Assembly: GCA_947307055.1 (NCBI GenBank)
Contig: CAMZHX010000005.1
Span: forward strand, 1 to 64,000
Length of the DNA: 64,000 nt
Origin: an uncultured Selenomonadales bacterium
Lineage (GTDB): Bacteria > Bacillota > Negativicutes > Selenomonadales > Selenomonadaceae
Direction of reading: 5' to 3'
The position numbers were made by a program, and so were the translations under genes. Each line of letters begins with the position of its first letter. The first letter of the stretch is position 1. Of this stretch, positions 10,506 through 20,569 are shown piece by piece. The notes beneath the pieces are model-generated. The model was not told the origin of the DNA and made no database searches. It saw nothing but the letters and a program-made list of their open reading frames with translations.

Positions 10506-10766
10506 ATGGAAATTCTAAAGGTATCAGCCAAATCTAACCCCAATTCCGTCGCCGGCGCACTCGCGGGAGTTATCCGCGAAACCGGAAGTGCCGAGATGCA
10601 GGCGATAGGTGCCGGAGCGCTGAACCAAGCGGTTAAAGCGGTTGCCATTGCACGCGGCTTCGTGGCACCGCACGGCGTAGACCTCATCTGCATTCCTGCC
10701 TTTACGGATATCGAAATTGACGGGAGCGAACGCACTGCTATCAAGCTCATAGTCGAACCGCGTTAA
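10506..10766 (+). CDS. spoVS: Stage V sporulation protein S
   Basis: MEILKVSAKSNPNSVAGALAGVIRETGSAEMQAIGAGALNQAVKAVAIARGFVAPHGVDLICIPAF. Confidence 0.96.
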   Translation: MEILKVSAKSNPNSVAGALAGVIRETGSAEMQAIGAGALNQAVKAVAIARGFVAPHGVDLICIPAFTDIEIDGSERTAIKLIVEPR

Positions 10767-10846
10767 TTCCAAGCCAATTAACCTCATCTCGGCATCATCA
10801 AAATTTTCTAAGAACAAAACGGACAGTCAAACGGAGGGAAAGCTCA

Positions 10847-11671
10847 ATGGCGGGCGATTTGCACACTCACACGAATTTTTCTGACGGCTCATACTCGCCT
10901 GAAGAACTCGTCGTGGTAGCTAAAAAAATCGGATTGCACTATCTGGGCATAACCGACCACGATACCATTGACGGCGTCCGCTACCTTTACGAGAACGGGC
11001 TCTATCCGGGTAGGGGCGTGAATATTATTCCCGGCGTGGAGCTGAGCGCAAATCACCCCGAACGAGATATTCACATTGTCGGTTACAACATCGATATTTA
11101 TAACGACGAACTCTTGGAAATGATTGACAAAATCATCGAGTCGCGCTGGGAGCGATTCAGCGAAATTATCAGCGTCTTGCAAGCCAAAAAGTATAACATT
11201 CGCGAGGCGGACGTTTTGAAAATCGCGGGCACTAGTCGCTCAATCGGTCGGGCGCATATCGCACGAACTTTGATTAAAACAGGCGCGTTCAAGAGTGTTC
11301 GCGAGGCTTTCGACAAAATGCTCGGCAAAGGCAGACCGGCTTACGTGCCGCGCTACCTGCCCGAAGTCGACGAAGTGATTGACGTTATTCACCAGGCGGG
11401 CGGTCAAGCCGTTTTAGCTCACCCGAAACTTATCGGCGATGATGAACTTGTCGAGGAGCTTTGCAAAAAAGTTGACGGGCTGGAAGTTTATTACCCCTGC
11501 CACAAACCGGCGGAAGTTCAACATTATTTTTTCCTCGCGAGAAAGTATAATTTGCTGATAGCCGGCGGCAGCGATTTTCACGGAACGTCGTCCAGATTTG
11601 TCAACAATCTTGGCGAGTTCACGATCAGTGACGAACTTGCCGCAAAATTTTTCGTCGAGCCTCAAAATTAA
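10847..11671 (+). CDS. PHP domain-containing phosphoesterase
   Basis: DLHTHTNFSDGSYSPEELV, GITDHDTIDGV, GVELSA, GGSDFHG. Confidence 0.92.
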   Translation: MAGDLHTHTNFSDGSYSPEELVVVAKKIGLHYLGITDHDTIDGVRYLYENGLYPGRGVNIIPGVELSANHPERDIHIVGYNIDIYNDELLEMIDKIIESRWERFSEIISVLQAKKYNIREADVLKIAGTSRSIGRAHIARTLIKTGAFKSVREAFDKMLGKGRPAYVPRYLPEVDEVIDVIHQAGGQAVLAHPKLIGDDELVEELCKKVDGLEVYYPCHKPAEVQHYFFLARKYNLLIAGGSDFHGTSSRFVNNLGEFTISDELAAKFFVEPQN

Positions 11672-11697
11672 CAGCGTATGTGATTGAATAAAAATAA

Positions 11698-11728
11698 TCC
11701 CTCTCGATGTCGGGAGGGAAATTTTTTT
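11698..11728. terminator. Rho-independent terminator after the PHP gene
   Basis: TCCCTCTCG-ATGT-CGGGAGGGA followed by AATTTTTTT. Confidence 0.85.
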
Positions 11729-11743
11729 GGAATCAAACGTTAA

Positions 11744-11941
11744 TCATCTGCCGTTACGATAGCCGCCTTGACCGCAGCCGTAACGCCCGCAATATTCGCC
11801 GTCATAGGAATCGCAATCCTGCGCACAATAATAATTCCCGCGACAGCACATATTTTCTTGTTCGACCTGACTTGCCTCCGTGAGCGCACTGAAGCCCAAA
11901 AGCATTAACGCCATTAACGCGCCCGATAAAAATTTTTTCAT
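11744..11941 (-). CDS. Small secreted Cys/Gly/Tyr-rich protein
   Basis: Signal peptide MKKFLSGALMALMLLGFSALTEAS then CCRGNYYCAQDCDSYDGEYCGRYGCGQGGYRNGR; SD gaggttg. Confidence 0.7.
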   Translation of the reverse strand: MKKFLSGALMALMLLGFSALTEASQVEQENMCCRGNYYCAQDCDSYDGEYCGRYGCGQGGYRNGR

Positions 11942-11962
11942 GATAAACAACCTCCAAAAATC

Positions 11963-12634
11963 TTAGTGGTGATGTTTTTTCTGGTACCACCACGCCCAAC
12001 CAATTAAAATTATTGCGAAGACCACCACGACAATTATCCGCGTGAAATCTTCTTCCTGTAAAATCGCGTCGTGCCCGATTATTGCTTCAATGCCGGTCGA
12101 AGGGAATTTGCCGACGAGCGACGCTAGGAAATAATCGCGCAAACTCATCGAACTCAACGCGCCCGCCGCATTCAAAATCCCGCTCGGCACATACGGCACC
12201 ATTCGCGCAATCAGCATGACCGTAAAGCCATTTTTCGAGCTGTACTTATCGACGTTGCTAAGGCGTTTACTCTTCTTGATAATTTTCTTTGCGCTGTCTC
12301 GGAAAAAAAATCTCAACAGCTGAAAACTTATCGTCACGCCGACCGTCTCGGCTATCACCGACAAAACTATTCCTGGCACTATCCCGAAAATTAAAGTGTT
12401 GGCTGTGGAAAAAATTATCGCGGGCGGAAAGCCTATCGCGTTGACAAAAAGCGTCAGCAAAAAACTAAACACTACTGCCAACGAGCCGTAACTTTCTATA
12501 TATTTAGCCGTCTCGACAATGTCGCCGCGCGATAGCAGGTCAATGACTTCCGGCAAAAATTCCGGCGCGATAAGGTGTATCGACCCGAACAGCCCGACGA
12601 TTAGCAGGGCAGCCGCGATTTTGACTCTGAACAT
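11963..12634 (-). CDS. TVP38/TMEM64 (VTT domain) family membrane protein; start choice uncertain (12634 or 12640)
   Basis: Multi-TM ORF with ARMVPYVPSGILNAAGALSSMSLRDYFLASLVGKFPSTGIEAIIGH. Confidence 0.82.
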   Translation of the reverse strand: MFRVKIAAALLIVGLFGSIHLIAPEFLPEVIDLLSRGDIVETAKYIESYGSLAVVFSFLLTLFVNAIGFPPAIIFSTANTLIFGIVPGIVLSVIAETVGVTISFQLLRFFFRDSAKKIIKKSKRLSNVDKYSSKNGFTVMLIARMVPYVPSGILNAAGALSSMSLRDYFLASLVGKFPSTGIEAIIGHDAILQEEDFTRIIVVVVFAIILIGWAWWYQKKHHH

Positions 12635-12845
12635 TTGCATAACCTCTATAAAATTTTTCGGGGGTATTATATCACATTGGGAGGAAATTTTTTGCAAGCT
12701 CAAGATTTTTTTGCTATCATTGGGAAAATCTTTAAGAGTGTGCCCGCTTTAAAAGCGGGGGAACAGTGAGCGCGACGCAACGTTGCGAAATTTCAAGCGT
12801 TATCGCCGCGTTTGAACGTATTCAAAAAAATTTGGAGTGTGGTAA

Positions 12846-13706
12846 ATGAATTGCGGCTTGATAATCCCGACACTTAACGCGGGCAATCAATTTCAAAAAT
12901 TACTCGGACAGCTCGCCACGCAGTCTCTACAGACGAAAATTTTAATCGTCGACTCGCAATCGACCGACGGAACTTTGACTTGCGCGGAAAATTTCGGGAT
13001 TGAAGTCTTGACGATAGCGCGGCAAAATTTCAATCACGGAACGACAAGGCAATTTGCGCTCGAACACCTGCTGAAAAAATTCCCGCTCGACGTGATAATT
13101 TTCCTAACGCAGGACGTTTTGCTTCACGACGAGCAATCGCTTGCAAAGCTCGTAAAAATTTTTTCGGAAGATGAATCGGTTGGGCTGTCCTATGGTCGGC
13201 AACTCCCGCATGAGGGTGCGACTAACGAGGCAAAATTTCTACGCGCCTTCAACTATCCGCCCGAAAGTCAGTTGCGCTCTTTCGACGACAGGAAAATTTT
13301 CGGGCTAAAAACGGCGTTTGCATCGAATTCATTTGCGGCTTATCGGGTCGAAGCGTTGCAGAGTGTCGACGGCTTCCCGAATGTTCCGCTTAGTGAGGAT
13401 ATGTACGTTGCGGCGAAAATGTTGATGAGTGGCTGGAAAATTTTCTACGCGGCGGACGCGCAGGTTTATCACTCGCATAACTTCACGGCGGCTCAAGAAT
13501 TTCGGCGTTATGTTCAGATTGGGAAATTTCACGCGCGCGAAAGTTGGATTCGCGAAACTTTCGGCTCGGCTGAGGGCGCAGGGAAAAAATTTGTCGCTAT
13601 GAAACTTGCCGCGTTGGCTAAAAAAAATCCGCTCGACTGCATTGGCGCGATTTTCAGAGATGCCGCGAAATTTTTCGGTTATCGGCTCGGCAGACTCACG
13701 GGATAA
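12846..13706 (+). CDS. Glycosyltransferase family 2 protein (rhamnosyltransferase-like)
   Basis: IIPTLNAGNQFQKLL, ILIVDSQSTDGTL, FLTQDVLL. Confidence 0.85.
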   Translation: MNCGLIIPTLNAGNQFQKLLGQLATQSLQTKILIVDSQSTDGTLTCAENFGIEVLTIARQNFNHGTTRQFALEHLLKKFPLDVIIFLTQDVLLHDEQSLAKLVKIFSEDESVGLSYGRQLPHEGATNEAKFLRAFNYPPESQLRSFDDRKIFGLKTAFASNSFAAYRVEALQSVDGFPNVPLSEDMYVAAKMLMSGWKIFYAADAQVYHSHNFTAAQEFRRYVQIGKFHARESWIRETFGSAEGAGKKFVAMKLAALAKKNPLDCIGAIFRDAAKFFGYRLGRLTG

Positions 13707-13757
13707 AAAATTTTTGACATTTACCGCGAAAGGTGCTATCTTATTCGACAATCTACC

Positions 13758-14384
13758 TTGAAAGGGGGTGTCAATATGGTAGACTTCAAGAATCTCAAAG
13801 CAACTCTCGAATCTCGCGGCTATGGCGTTACCTGTTTCGACACGGCAGCGGCGGCGGCTGATTATCTCGACGAGAGCATTGACGATAAGACGGTTGGGTT
13901 TGGCGGCTCGGTCACGCTTGAGCAAATGGGGCTTTATGACAGGCTCGCGCTTCACAACGAGGTTTTTTATCACAACCGATTGCCTGGCGGCAAGATGGCA
14001 GACGCAGTTCGCAGGGAAGCTAATGCCGCGCAGATTTATCTGTCATCGGTGAACGGCTTGGCAGAGACCGGCGAGATTATCAACATTGACGGCTCGTGCA
14101 ATCGCGTCGCGTCGATTCTTTTCGGTCATGAAAAAGTTTATCTGATTGTCGGCGAAAACAAAATCGCTAAGGATTACGACGCCGCGCTTTGGCGAGCTAG
14201 GAACATCGCCGCGCCCAAAAATGCTCAGCGTATGAAAGCGAAAACTCCCTGCGCTAAAAAGGGCGATAAGTGCTACGAATGTTCTAGCCCTTACAGGATT
14301 TGTCGTGCGCTGTCGGTTTTATGGGAATCGCCGTTTCGCAGTGACTTCGAGGTTATTTTGATTCACGAGGAGTTGGGATTTTAA
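13758..14384 (+). CDS. LUD domain-containing (lactate utilization-type) protein
   Basis: VGFGGSVTLEQMGLYDRL, GEIINIDGSCNRVASILFGHEKVYLIVGENKI, CAKKGDKCYECSSPYRICR. Confidence 0.88.
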   Translation: MKGGVNMVDFKNLKATLESRGYGVTCFDTAAAAADYLDESIDDKTVGFGGSVTLEQMGLYDRLALHNEVFYHNRLPGGKMADAVRREANAAQIYLSSVNGLAETGEIINIDGSCNRVASILFGHEKVYLIVGENKIAKDYDAALWRARNIAAPKNAQRMKAKTPCAKKGDKCYECSSPYRICRALSVLWESPFRSDFEVILIHEELGF

Positions 14385-14417
14385 AATTGGACAGGGGAAC
14401 ACCTAACAAAAAAATTT

Positions 14418-14449
14418 GCGGGCGACCTTCGAGGCAACGCCCGCTTTTT
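14418..14449 (+). terminator. Rho-independent terminator
   Basis: GCGGGCG-accttcgaggcaa-CGCCCGC-TTTTT. Confidence 0.85.
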
Positions 14450-14469
14450 CAATACGTAAATCTATTTCC

Positions 14470-15903
14470 CTACTTCCGCTTCTTCCCTTGAGTTTGCGTG
14501 TCTAAAAGTTTAATAACGTCGTCGATAAATTTTCTGCCGGCCTCCTCTGAAATTATTGCTTGCTTTTCGTTAGCGGCAATTTCTTCGCGCAAGATTTTAA
14601 GTTGCGGGTCGAGTTGTCCGGTCTTGAGCGATTCGAGCGCAACCCTATCTGCCTTGGTGATTCGTTTGAGCTGTTCGAGTTGCGGCTTGCACTCCGATAA
14701 ATATTTTTGCGGCAGTCGTCTAAGCAAGATATTTACGGCGCGTTCGGTCTTGTCGATTTCTTGTTCGAGCGGCGCGAAATCCAAGAAACTTTTTTTGCCC
14801 CAAGCGTTTACCAAATTGAATGCCGCCGTAGCGAATTCCTGCGCGTCGGGCGGTCCGACTTTCGCCCAAGAATTTTCCATATGTTGCGAGTGCTCCGCGA
14901 AAATTTTCATAGCCGGTGCGAGCGAGCCGAATTGTTCCTGCAAAACTCTATCCCAAGCTTGTGCCGCTTCGTAAGTGGCAGGGTTATTGGCGTAAATTGC
15001 TCCGGTCGCCAGCGCAATTTTAGACATTTGCACTTGCTCCATAGGGTTGAAAAAAATCGCGGTAATTTTGCCAGTCGGGAGCTTTTCAATCGCGCCGAGT
15101 GCCAATTTGACATTGCGATTACCGTCGGGCGTCAGCGAATAATCGTTGACGGGATAATTCCACCAAACGCCGACTTCGCGCCCGAAAATTTTATTGGCTT
15201 CGGCGAGTTCTTCATTTGTTATGCCGTCGCAAACGACGCCGCGCCCCGTGTACAATACGACAATTCGCGGGTCGAGCTTCTCCGCCAAATTTTTCGTGTA
15301 AGGCTTGAGTCCGTCGCCCTTTACCATGTCCTCATAATAATATTCGGTCGGCACCATAATCAGCGGCGCAACGTCCTTGTAACGCTCGTGCAAATTTTTC
15401 TGCACGCGATTTAAAAATTCCGCTTGAAGTTTGCCGTCCTCGTGATGCCGCCCTTTATCGTCCTTCAAGTCGTCGAAGAAAATAGCGAAGTCCCGCACGC
15501 CAATTTCATACATCGCATCGAGCTTGCGAATCATCAGCCGGAAATCTTCGTCGCCCTTCGAGCCCTTGTAATTTAAATCGAGACCAGGCGACACCGCGAA
15601 AATAAATCGGACATCATTTTTTTTAGCGACGGCGACCAAATTTTTCATTTCAGCGAGCTTATCGGCGGGATAAGACTTGCGCCACTTTTCGCGGTGGTAC
15701 GGGTCATCTTTGGGCGCGTAGACGTAAGAATTCAAATTATTTTGGCGGCAGAAGTCGATAATATCTGCGCGGTCTTTGAAAGTCCAGGGCGTGCCGTAAA
15801 AACCTTCGACCACGCCGCGCAACGGTATCGGAATCGCTTGAGCCGAACCGCCGATTAACATTGCCGCCAACGTCAATAAAATTACTCGTTTAAATATTTT
15901 CAT
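14470..15903 (-). CDS. Secreted GH84-type beta-N-acetylglucosaminidase (O-GlcNAcase-like)
   Basis: Signal peptide; PLRGVVEGFYGTPWTFKDRADIIDFCRQNNLNSYVYAPKDDPYHREKWR; catalytic-type FAIFFDDL. Confidence 0.9.
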   Translation of the reverse strand: MKIFKRVILLTLAAMLIGGSAQAIPIPLRGVVEGFYGTPWTFKDRADIIDFCRQNNLNSYVYAPKDDPYHREKWRKSYPADKLAEMKNLVAVAKKNDVRFIFAVSPGLDLNYKGSKGDEDFRLMIRKLDAMYEIGVRDFAIFFDDLKDDKGRHHEDGKLQAEFLNRVQKNLHERYKDVAPLIMVPTEYYYEDMVKGDGLKPYTKNLAEKLDPRIVVLYTGRGVVCDGITNEELAEANKIFGREVGVWWNYPVNDYSLTPDGNRNVKLALGAIEKLPTGKITAIFFNPMEQVQMSKIALATGAIYANNPATYEAAQAWDRVLQEQFGSLAPAMKIFAEHSQHMENSWAKVGPPDAQEFATAAFNLVNAWGKKSFLDFAPLEQEIDKTERAVNILLRRLPQKYLSECKPQLEQLKRITKADRVALESLKTGQLDPQLKILREEIAANEKQAIISEEAGRKFIDDVIKLLDTQTQGKKRK

Positions 15904-15927
15904 CGTTTCTCCTCCTGATAGAGAAAT

Positions 15928-16443
15928 TTACTTGAAAAAAATAGCATACAACGCGCCGACCGCGATACCTATTGCCGAGACGGTTATTATTTGTCCGTGA
16001 TTCATTGCCGAATCGATTTTGCCGGAAAGTTTGTCAATCTTATCAGCGAGCCGGTCAATTTTTTCGTCTTGCTTATCCATGCGAGCGTTCAATTCTTCGC
16101 GAACGTTATCAATTTTCGCGTCGAGCTTATCCATGCGAGCGTTCAATTCTTCGCGAACGTTATCAATTTTCGCGTCGAGCTTATCCATGCGAGCGTTCAA
16201 TTCTTCGCGTACATCGCGAATTTCTTTTCTAACAGTCTCAAATTTTTCATCTAACCTGTCTTGCCGCCGCTCTAAGCGTTCCATGCGCTCCGAGAATTCT
16301 TTGCGCGTTTCTTTGACTTCCGCCCTAATCTCGCGGTTACTTTCCTTTAAGTCGTTAATTTGCATTAAAATTAAATCGTTGACTGTCATGGGGATAACTC
16401 GTGCGGATTGTTCTTTTGGTTGAGTTTCTGGCATTTCAATCAC
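15928..16443 (-). CDS. Coiled-coil protein with C-terminal TM helix and 18-aa tandem repeats
   Basis: VREELNARMDKLDAKIDN repeated; C-terminal VSAIGIAVGALYAIFFK. Confidence 0.8.
   Translation of the reverse strand: MIEMPETQPKEQSARVIPMTVNDLILMQINDLKESNREIRAEVKETRKEFSERMERLERRQDRLDEKFETVRKEIRDVREELNARMDKLDAKIDNVREELNARMDKLDAKIDNVREELNARMDKQDEKIDRLADKIDKLSGKIDSAMNHGQIITVSAIGIAVGALYAIFFK
16073..16210. repeat. 54-bp direct tandem repeat, about 2.6 copies
   Basis: cttatccatgcgagcgttcaattcttcgcgaacgttatcaattttcgcgtcgag repeated. Confidence 0.9.
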
Positions 16444-16449
16444 TCCAAG

Positions 16450-17106
16450 CTATTTGGTTTGCTCCTGATATTGCCGGAAATTTTTCAGTACGCAAATAGG
16501 GCGTTTCTGCGAGGCGTTGCCGAATGGATTATCAATCAGCAAGTCGGAAGCAAGTTGGGCATTCATACCTGGCGTTGCTCCGACAATTCGCGAGCGTTTC
16601 AAGTCGTTTACATCGGCAATCATCGCGCCGAAACAATTCAATCGCGCTTTGAGGTCGGCTACAACTTTTTCGGGATTTTCGGGACCATAGACGACGCATT
16701 TATCGAAAGGCGGCATAGTTCCTGTCACGTCGTCGATTAACGCCGCTTGACGCCCGCCCCATTTATAGAACAGCCCGCGCAGTCCGACAACCTTACCTAA
16801 AAAGCCCGCAATCAGCGCAAAAGCAACGCGCCATTCGCCTTCCTTCTCCATAAGGGCTTGCATACCGTGCGGCGTCGCTAAGCTGCCATAATCGGGAATG
16901 AAGCGGCAACAAAGCTTTGCAAGGTTGCTCAGTTCCATTTCGTCGGGGCGAATGATATTCCCCTGCGTTATCGCGACGACACTTTCCGCCACCGTGACTA
17001 CATCATCGGGCGTAATCATATCGCGAGTATATTTTTCTATCACGTCGACAATATCATCTTTGGGCGTCAAAATCCTTGTGGTTATTGGAATAATTTCTAC
17101 ATTCAT
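16450..17106 (-). CDS. Coenzyme F420-0:L-glutamate ligase (CofE)-like protein
   Basis: [73 protein letters not shown]. Confidence 0.78.
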   Translation of the reverse strand: MNVEIIPITTRILTPKDDIVDVIEKYTRDMITPDDVVTVAESVVAITQGNIIRPDEMELSNLAKLCCRFIPDYGSLATPHGMQALMEKEGEWRVAFALIAGFLGKVVGLRGLFYKWGGRQAALIDDVTGTMPPFDKCVVYGPENPEKVVADLKARLNCFGAMIADVNDLKRSRIVGATPGMNAQLASDLLIDNPFGNASQKRPICVLKNFRQYQEQTK

Positions 17107-17188
17107 ATATTTATTCTCCTCAATGCACATTTTATCAATTTTTGTGATGTCGTTATGAAATTATAGCATCTTATCCAATACGCGGCAA

Positions 17189-17245
17189 GTGAAAGAAAAT
17201 GTGGTCTCTTACTTCATTTGCAAGTGGCTTGACGGTCATAAGTGA
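17189..17245 (+). CDS. Possible truncated small hydrophobic peptide (MKENVVSYFICKWLDGHK, 18 aa)
   Basis: GTG-initiated mini-ORF ending about 40 nt before a strong terminator on the same strand. Confidence 0.3.
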   Translation: MKENVVSYFICKWLDGHK

Positions 17246-17284
17246 CAAAAACACAGTGGTTAGCGTTAATCCGCAAAATGCGCA

Positions 17285-17319
17285 AGAACCCCCGATTAGC
17301 GGTCAGGGGTTCTTTTTTT
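17285..17319 (+). terminator. Strong rho-independent terminator on the + strand with no annotated upstream gene
   Basis: AGAACCCC-cgattagcggtca-GGGGTTCT-TTTTTT. Confidence 0.9.
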
Positions 17320-17406
17320 ATATTCATAATTGCGATGCATTGGATGTCCCCTAAATGCAGTTGAAGTTTATCACACGTCAAAAAATTTTGAAAGCCCAAA
17401 TTCAAA

Positions 17407-17432
17407 GGAGCTTCCGATTTCTCGGAAGCTCC
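17407..17432 (-). terminator. Hairpin downstream of the SLH porin gene, probable terminator
   Basis: GGAGCTTCCGA-tttc-TCGGAAGCTCC, perfect 11-bp stem. Confidence 0.7.
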
Positions 17433-17515
17433 CGGTTATTTACGTTATGAAATTGTTTCGATTGATATCGGCTTAGTTTCAATCCACGCACCCCTTGCAG
17501 GGCGCGACATATCAT

Positions 17516-18961
17516 TTAGAAGAAGAACTCAACACGACCGAAGAGGCGTTCTGCATCGCCAGGACCTTCAATGTATTTGCCCTTGAAGTATTTGGCGATA
17601 AGGATGATTCTGTCCATCGGAGCCCAAGACGCGCCCGCGACGAAGCCTTTGGTACCGGCATAAGCGTCATCCCAGTTGATTGCGCAAAGGGAAGTATTGG
17701 AACCGAGATATTTGTAACCAGCCCAGACAGCCCATTGACCCTTGTGAGTGTTTTGGTTGCCGCCGCCGTAGAGGTCGCCATAGCGGAGGAGTGCTTGCCA
17801 AGATTTATTTTCCCAATCAGCCTTAGTGTTCTTTGCGTATGCGCCCCAGAGTTGCGCTTTGCCGATTCTGTAGCCCAAGTTCACCGACCAGATATTTGCG
17901 GTATCATCAGTGCCTTTTTTGCTGTAGGAATAATTTGGAATTATGGTGTCCGAGCCGTCCAAATCGTTGTGGAAAGTTGCGTTTTTGAAGTCGTCGTCTT
18001 TGATGTGGTAGTAGCCCAAGCCACCGAAAATACCTTTTGTATCGCGACCGCGGTCATATTGAACATTGATGGCCCAGAAGCTTGAGGGATCATCGCCTGT
18101 GCCAGCCGTTCTGCCGGTTGCTCTGTTCCAACGGTCATTTGCACTGACGCCGTCCTGACGACCATTCCAAGAACCTGCATTTCTCATCGAACCGATAACT
18201 TTGCTGTCCTTGATACGACCGCCAAAAATAGTAGCCTTCAAGCCGTTCATGAAGTTGCCGAAAGTAATTTCGCCGCCGGTGTATTCAGTATCCCAGATGA
18301 TACCGTCTTCATTGGTGTAAAGGGGTTGACGACCGACTTTGACTTGGAAATTTTTGTAATCGCCCTGTGCCCAACCACGAACAAGCTCGAAATCACTAGA
18401 GGTGTCGCGGCTAAGGTCGACGTGCGCATCAATACGAGCGCGGAGTGTCCAGTGGTCATTTACGTGCGCAATCGGCTCGAAGCGGAAAATCCAGTCGTCT
18501 TGTTTAACGCGGGTGTGACCGTTAGTGCTGTGATGACCTTTACGCTGTTCATCGTACCAGTTGTCGGTCTTGTGGTTTTTGTAGGTGTACTCGATTTTGC
18601 CTTGCCAGACAACTTTGTCGGCATATTTTTCGAGTTCAGATACGCGGACGCCGAGAGCATCGAGTTCATCGCGGAATTCTGCTGCGAGGCGGTCGAGTTC
18701 AGCTTTAGTTGCGCCGGTCGGGTTTTTCGCCATAGCTTTTGCAACCATCTGTGCCATTTCGTAACGGGTGATGTTGCGGTCGCCGCGATAGGTGCCGTCG
18801 CCATAACCTTCAACAACGCCAGCCGCCGCGAGTTTCTCGACGGACTTCAATGCCCAGTGACCTGCAGGAATGTCGCTGAACGGATTCGCTGCTGCGAATG
18901 TGGTTGATGCAGTGCCGACTACAAATGCCGCCGTCAATGCTGCTGCTACTGTTTTCTTCAT
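17516..18961 (-). CDS. SLH domain-containing outer-membrane porin (OmpM-like)
   Basis: Signal peptide MKKTVAAALTAAFVVGTASTTFAA; SLH repeat NPFSDIPAGHWALKSVEKLAAAGVVEGYGDGTYRGDRNITRYEMAQMVAKAM; beta-strand-rich body ending in F (LFGRVEFFF). SD GGAGG 9 nt before ATG. Confidence 0.92.
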   Translation of the reverse strand: MKKTVAAALTAAFVVGTASTTFAAANPFSDIPAGHWALKSVEKLAAAGVVEGYGDGTYRGDRNITRYEMAQMVAKAMAKNPTGATKAELDRLAAEFRDELDALGVRVSELEKYADKVVWQGKIEYTYKNHKTDNWYDEQRKGHHSTNGHTRVKQDDWIFRFEPIAHVNDHWTLRARIDAHVDLSRDTSSDFELVRGWAQGDYKNFQVKVGRQPLYTNEDGIIWDTEYTGGEITFGNFMNGLKATIFGGRIKDSKVIGSMRNAGSWNGRQDGVSANDRWNRATGRTAGTGDDPSSFWAINVQYDRGRDTKGIFGGLGYYHIKDDDFKNATFHNDLDGSDTIIPNYSYSKKGTDDTANIWSVNLGYRIGKAQLWGAYAKNTKADWENKSWQALLRYGDLYGGGNQNTHKGQWAVWAGYKYLGSNTSLCAINWDDAYAGTKGFVAGASWAPMDRIILIAKYFKGKYIEGPGDAERLFGRVEFFF

Positions 18962-19330
18962 TTTGAACATCCTCCTTAAAGATGCCAATCAAGAAAGTTA
19001 CTACTGTTGACTTTCGCGACTCTGGCTTTGGAAGTTGTTCAAAATTGAGTGGCCGTGTTTCCTCAAATGACCTTGACTTCGTTTACCGTTGTCCCTTAAG
19101 TCGCCGCAATAATAATCCAAAATTTTCTCCCTGTCAACACTTTCCCAAAAAATATTTTGCTTTCTTTCAGATTTATTTCATGTTATAATTTAAAGTTTTG
19201 CTCTTGACGCTCGGCGAGTGTGGACAGAGACACATTTAACATAACACGGACGCGAAATTTTTGCTTGATAGTAAAATGAAAAAGCCCGCCTAAGCGAGCC
19301 TATTCATTCCTAATTTCTAACTCCTAATTT

Positions 19331-20569
19331 CTAATTGCTTTTTGTGCGCTTGGCGGTCAAGTATTCGTCCATAGCTTTTGCGACAATTTTTGAATACTTC
19401 ACGGCGAGCACGACATTTTTCGCGCCGATAACGACATCGCCGCTGGAAAAAACGCCGTCGCGAGTGGTGCGGCCGTTCTCGTCAACGACTATCAAGCCGT
19501 TCTTGTCGACCGTCAAATCATGCGTCGTGTTGACAATTTTATCTTTGGGACCCTGACTTATCGCAATGATCGTGCTGTCGGCGGGCATTAACACCGGCTC
19601 TTCCTCGCGAATCAGATTGCCTTGCTCGTCGTAAATTCTCGGCGTGAGCAATGGCCCTTTCTCCGTGAATTCAGTTATCGCCATGCCCTGCTGAATCTCT
19701 ATGCCGTCAACCGCTGCATAATCGAGTTCGCGCTGACTGGCCGCAATCCTCTGGCGGCGTGCGTAAAGCGTGACATGTCGGCTTCCTTGACGGACAACAG
19801 TCCGCGCCACGTCGATTGCACTATTGCCCGCGCCGATTATCGCGACCGTGTCGCCTAAGTCGTAAGCGTCAGGGTTTTGCAGATAGTCAATCGCGTAGTG
19901 GACATTGCCGAGCGACTCGCCTTTGACATGAGGTCTGCGCGGCCGCCAAACACCCGTCCCAATAAAAATTGCGTCGTAGCCATCGTTGAATAGGTCGTCG
20001 AGGTGAAGCGCGCCACCTATCGCAGTATTCGGGCGGAAGTGAATCCCCATTTCGCGGAGCTTGACTTGGTAGCCGTCAAGAATATTTTTCGGCAAGCGGA
20101 ACGCCGGAATCCCGTAGCGCATCATGCCGCCGACTTTGTCCATGCGCTCGAAAATCGTAATGCGATAGCCCAACGCCGCAAGCTTGATGGCGATTGTAAT
20201 TCCGGCAGGACCCGAACCAATTATCGCAACGCGCTGACCATTATCGGGCAAGCGGTCGATTTTTATTTTGTCAAAGTAGAATTCCGAAATGTAATGTTCA
20301 ATGCTCGGAATCTGAACAGCGGCGGCGTCTTTGCGTTTGCCCTGAATGCAGTTGCCTTCGCATTGGTTTTCGTGGTCGCAGACGAGCGAGCAGACAACGC
20401 TTAGCGGATTATTTTCAAAGAGCATTCGCCCCGCCTCGACGGTCTGACCCGCTAAGAATAGTCGTATCATTTCGGGAATATTGGTTTGGATTGGGCAACC
20501 TTTGATTCGGCAAAGCGGCTTTTTGCATTGCAAGCACCGCCGCGCCTCGTTGATTACGTGTGCAGCCAT
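19331..20569 (-). CDS. NAD(P)-dependent glutamate synthase small-subunit-like oxidoreductase
   Basis: EARRCLQCKKPLCRIKGCPIQTNIPEMIRLFLAG; VAIIGSGPAGITIAIKLAALGYRITIFE. Confidence 0.88.
   Translation of the reverse strand: MAAHVINEARRCLQCKKPLCRIKGCPIQTNIPEMIRLFLAGQTVEAGRMLFENNPLSVVCSLVCDHENQCEGNCIQGKRKDAAAVQIPSIEHYISEFYFDKIKIDRLPDNGQRVAIIGSGPAGITIAIKLAALGYRITIFERMDKVGGMMRYGIPAFRLPKNILDGYQVKLREMGIHFRPNTAIGGALHLDDLFNDGYDAIFIGTGVWRPRRPHVKGESLGNVHYAIDYLQNPDAYDLGDTVAIIGAGNSAIDVARTVVRQGSRHVTLYARRQRIAASQRELDYAAVDGIEIQQGMAITEFTEKGPLLTPRIYDEQGNLIREEEPVLMPADSTIIAISQGPKDKIVNTTHDLTVDKNGLIVVDENGRTTRDGVFSSGDVVIGAKNVVLAVKYSKIVAKAMDEYLTAKRTKSN

Noticed and set aside
14707-15414. 235-aa + ORF opposite the GH84 gene
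   Set aside because: Antisense shadow ORF.
15972-16423. Three overlapping + ORFs (86, 87, 134 aa) with repeated ERSILRERYQFSRRAYPC etc.
   Set aside because: Periodicity is inherited from the 54-bp repeat of the minus-strand coiled-coil gene.
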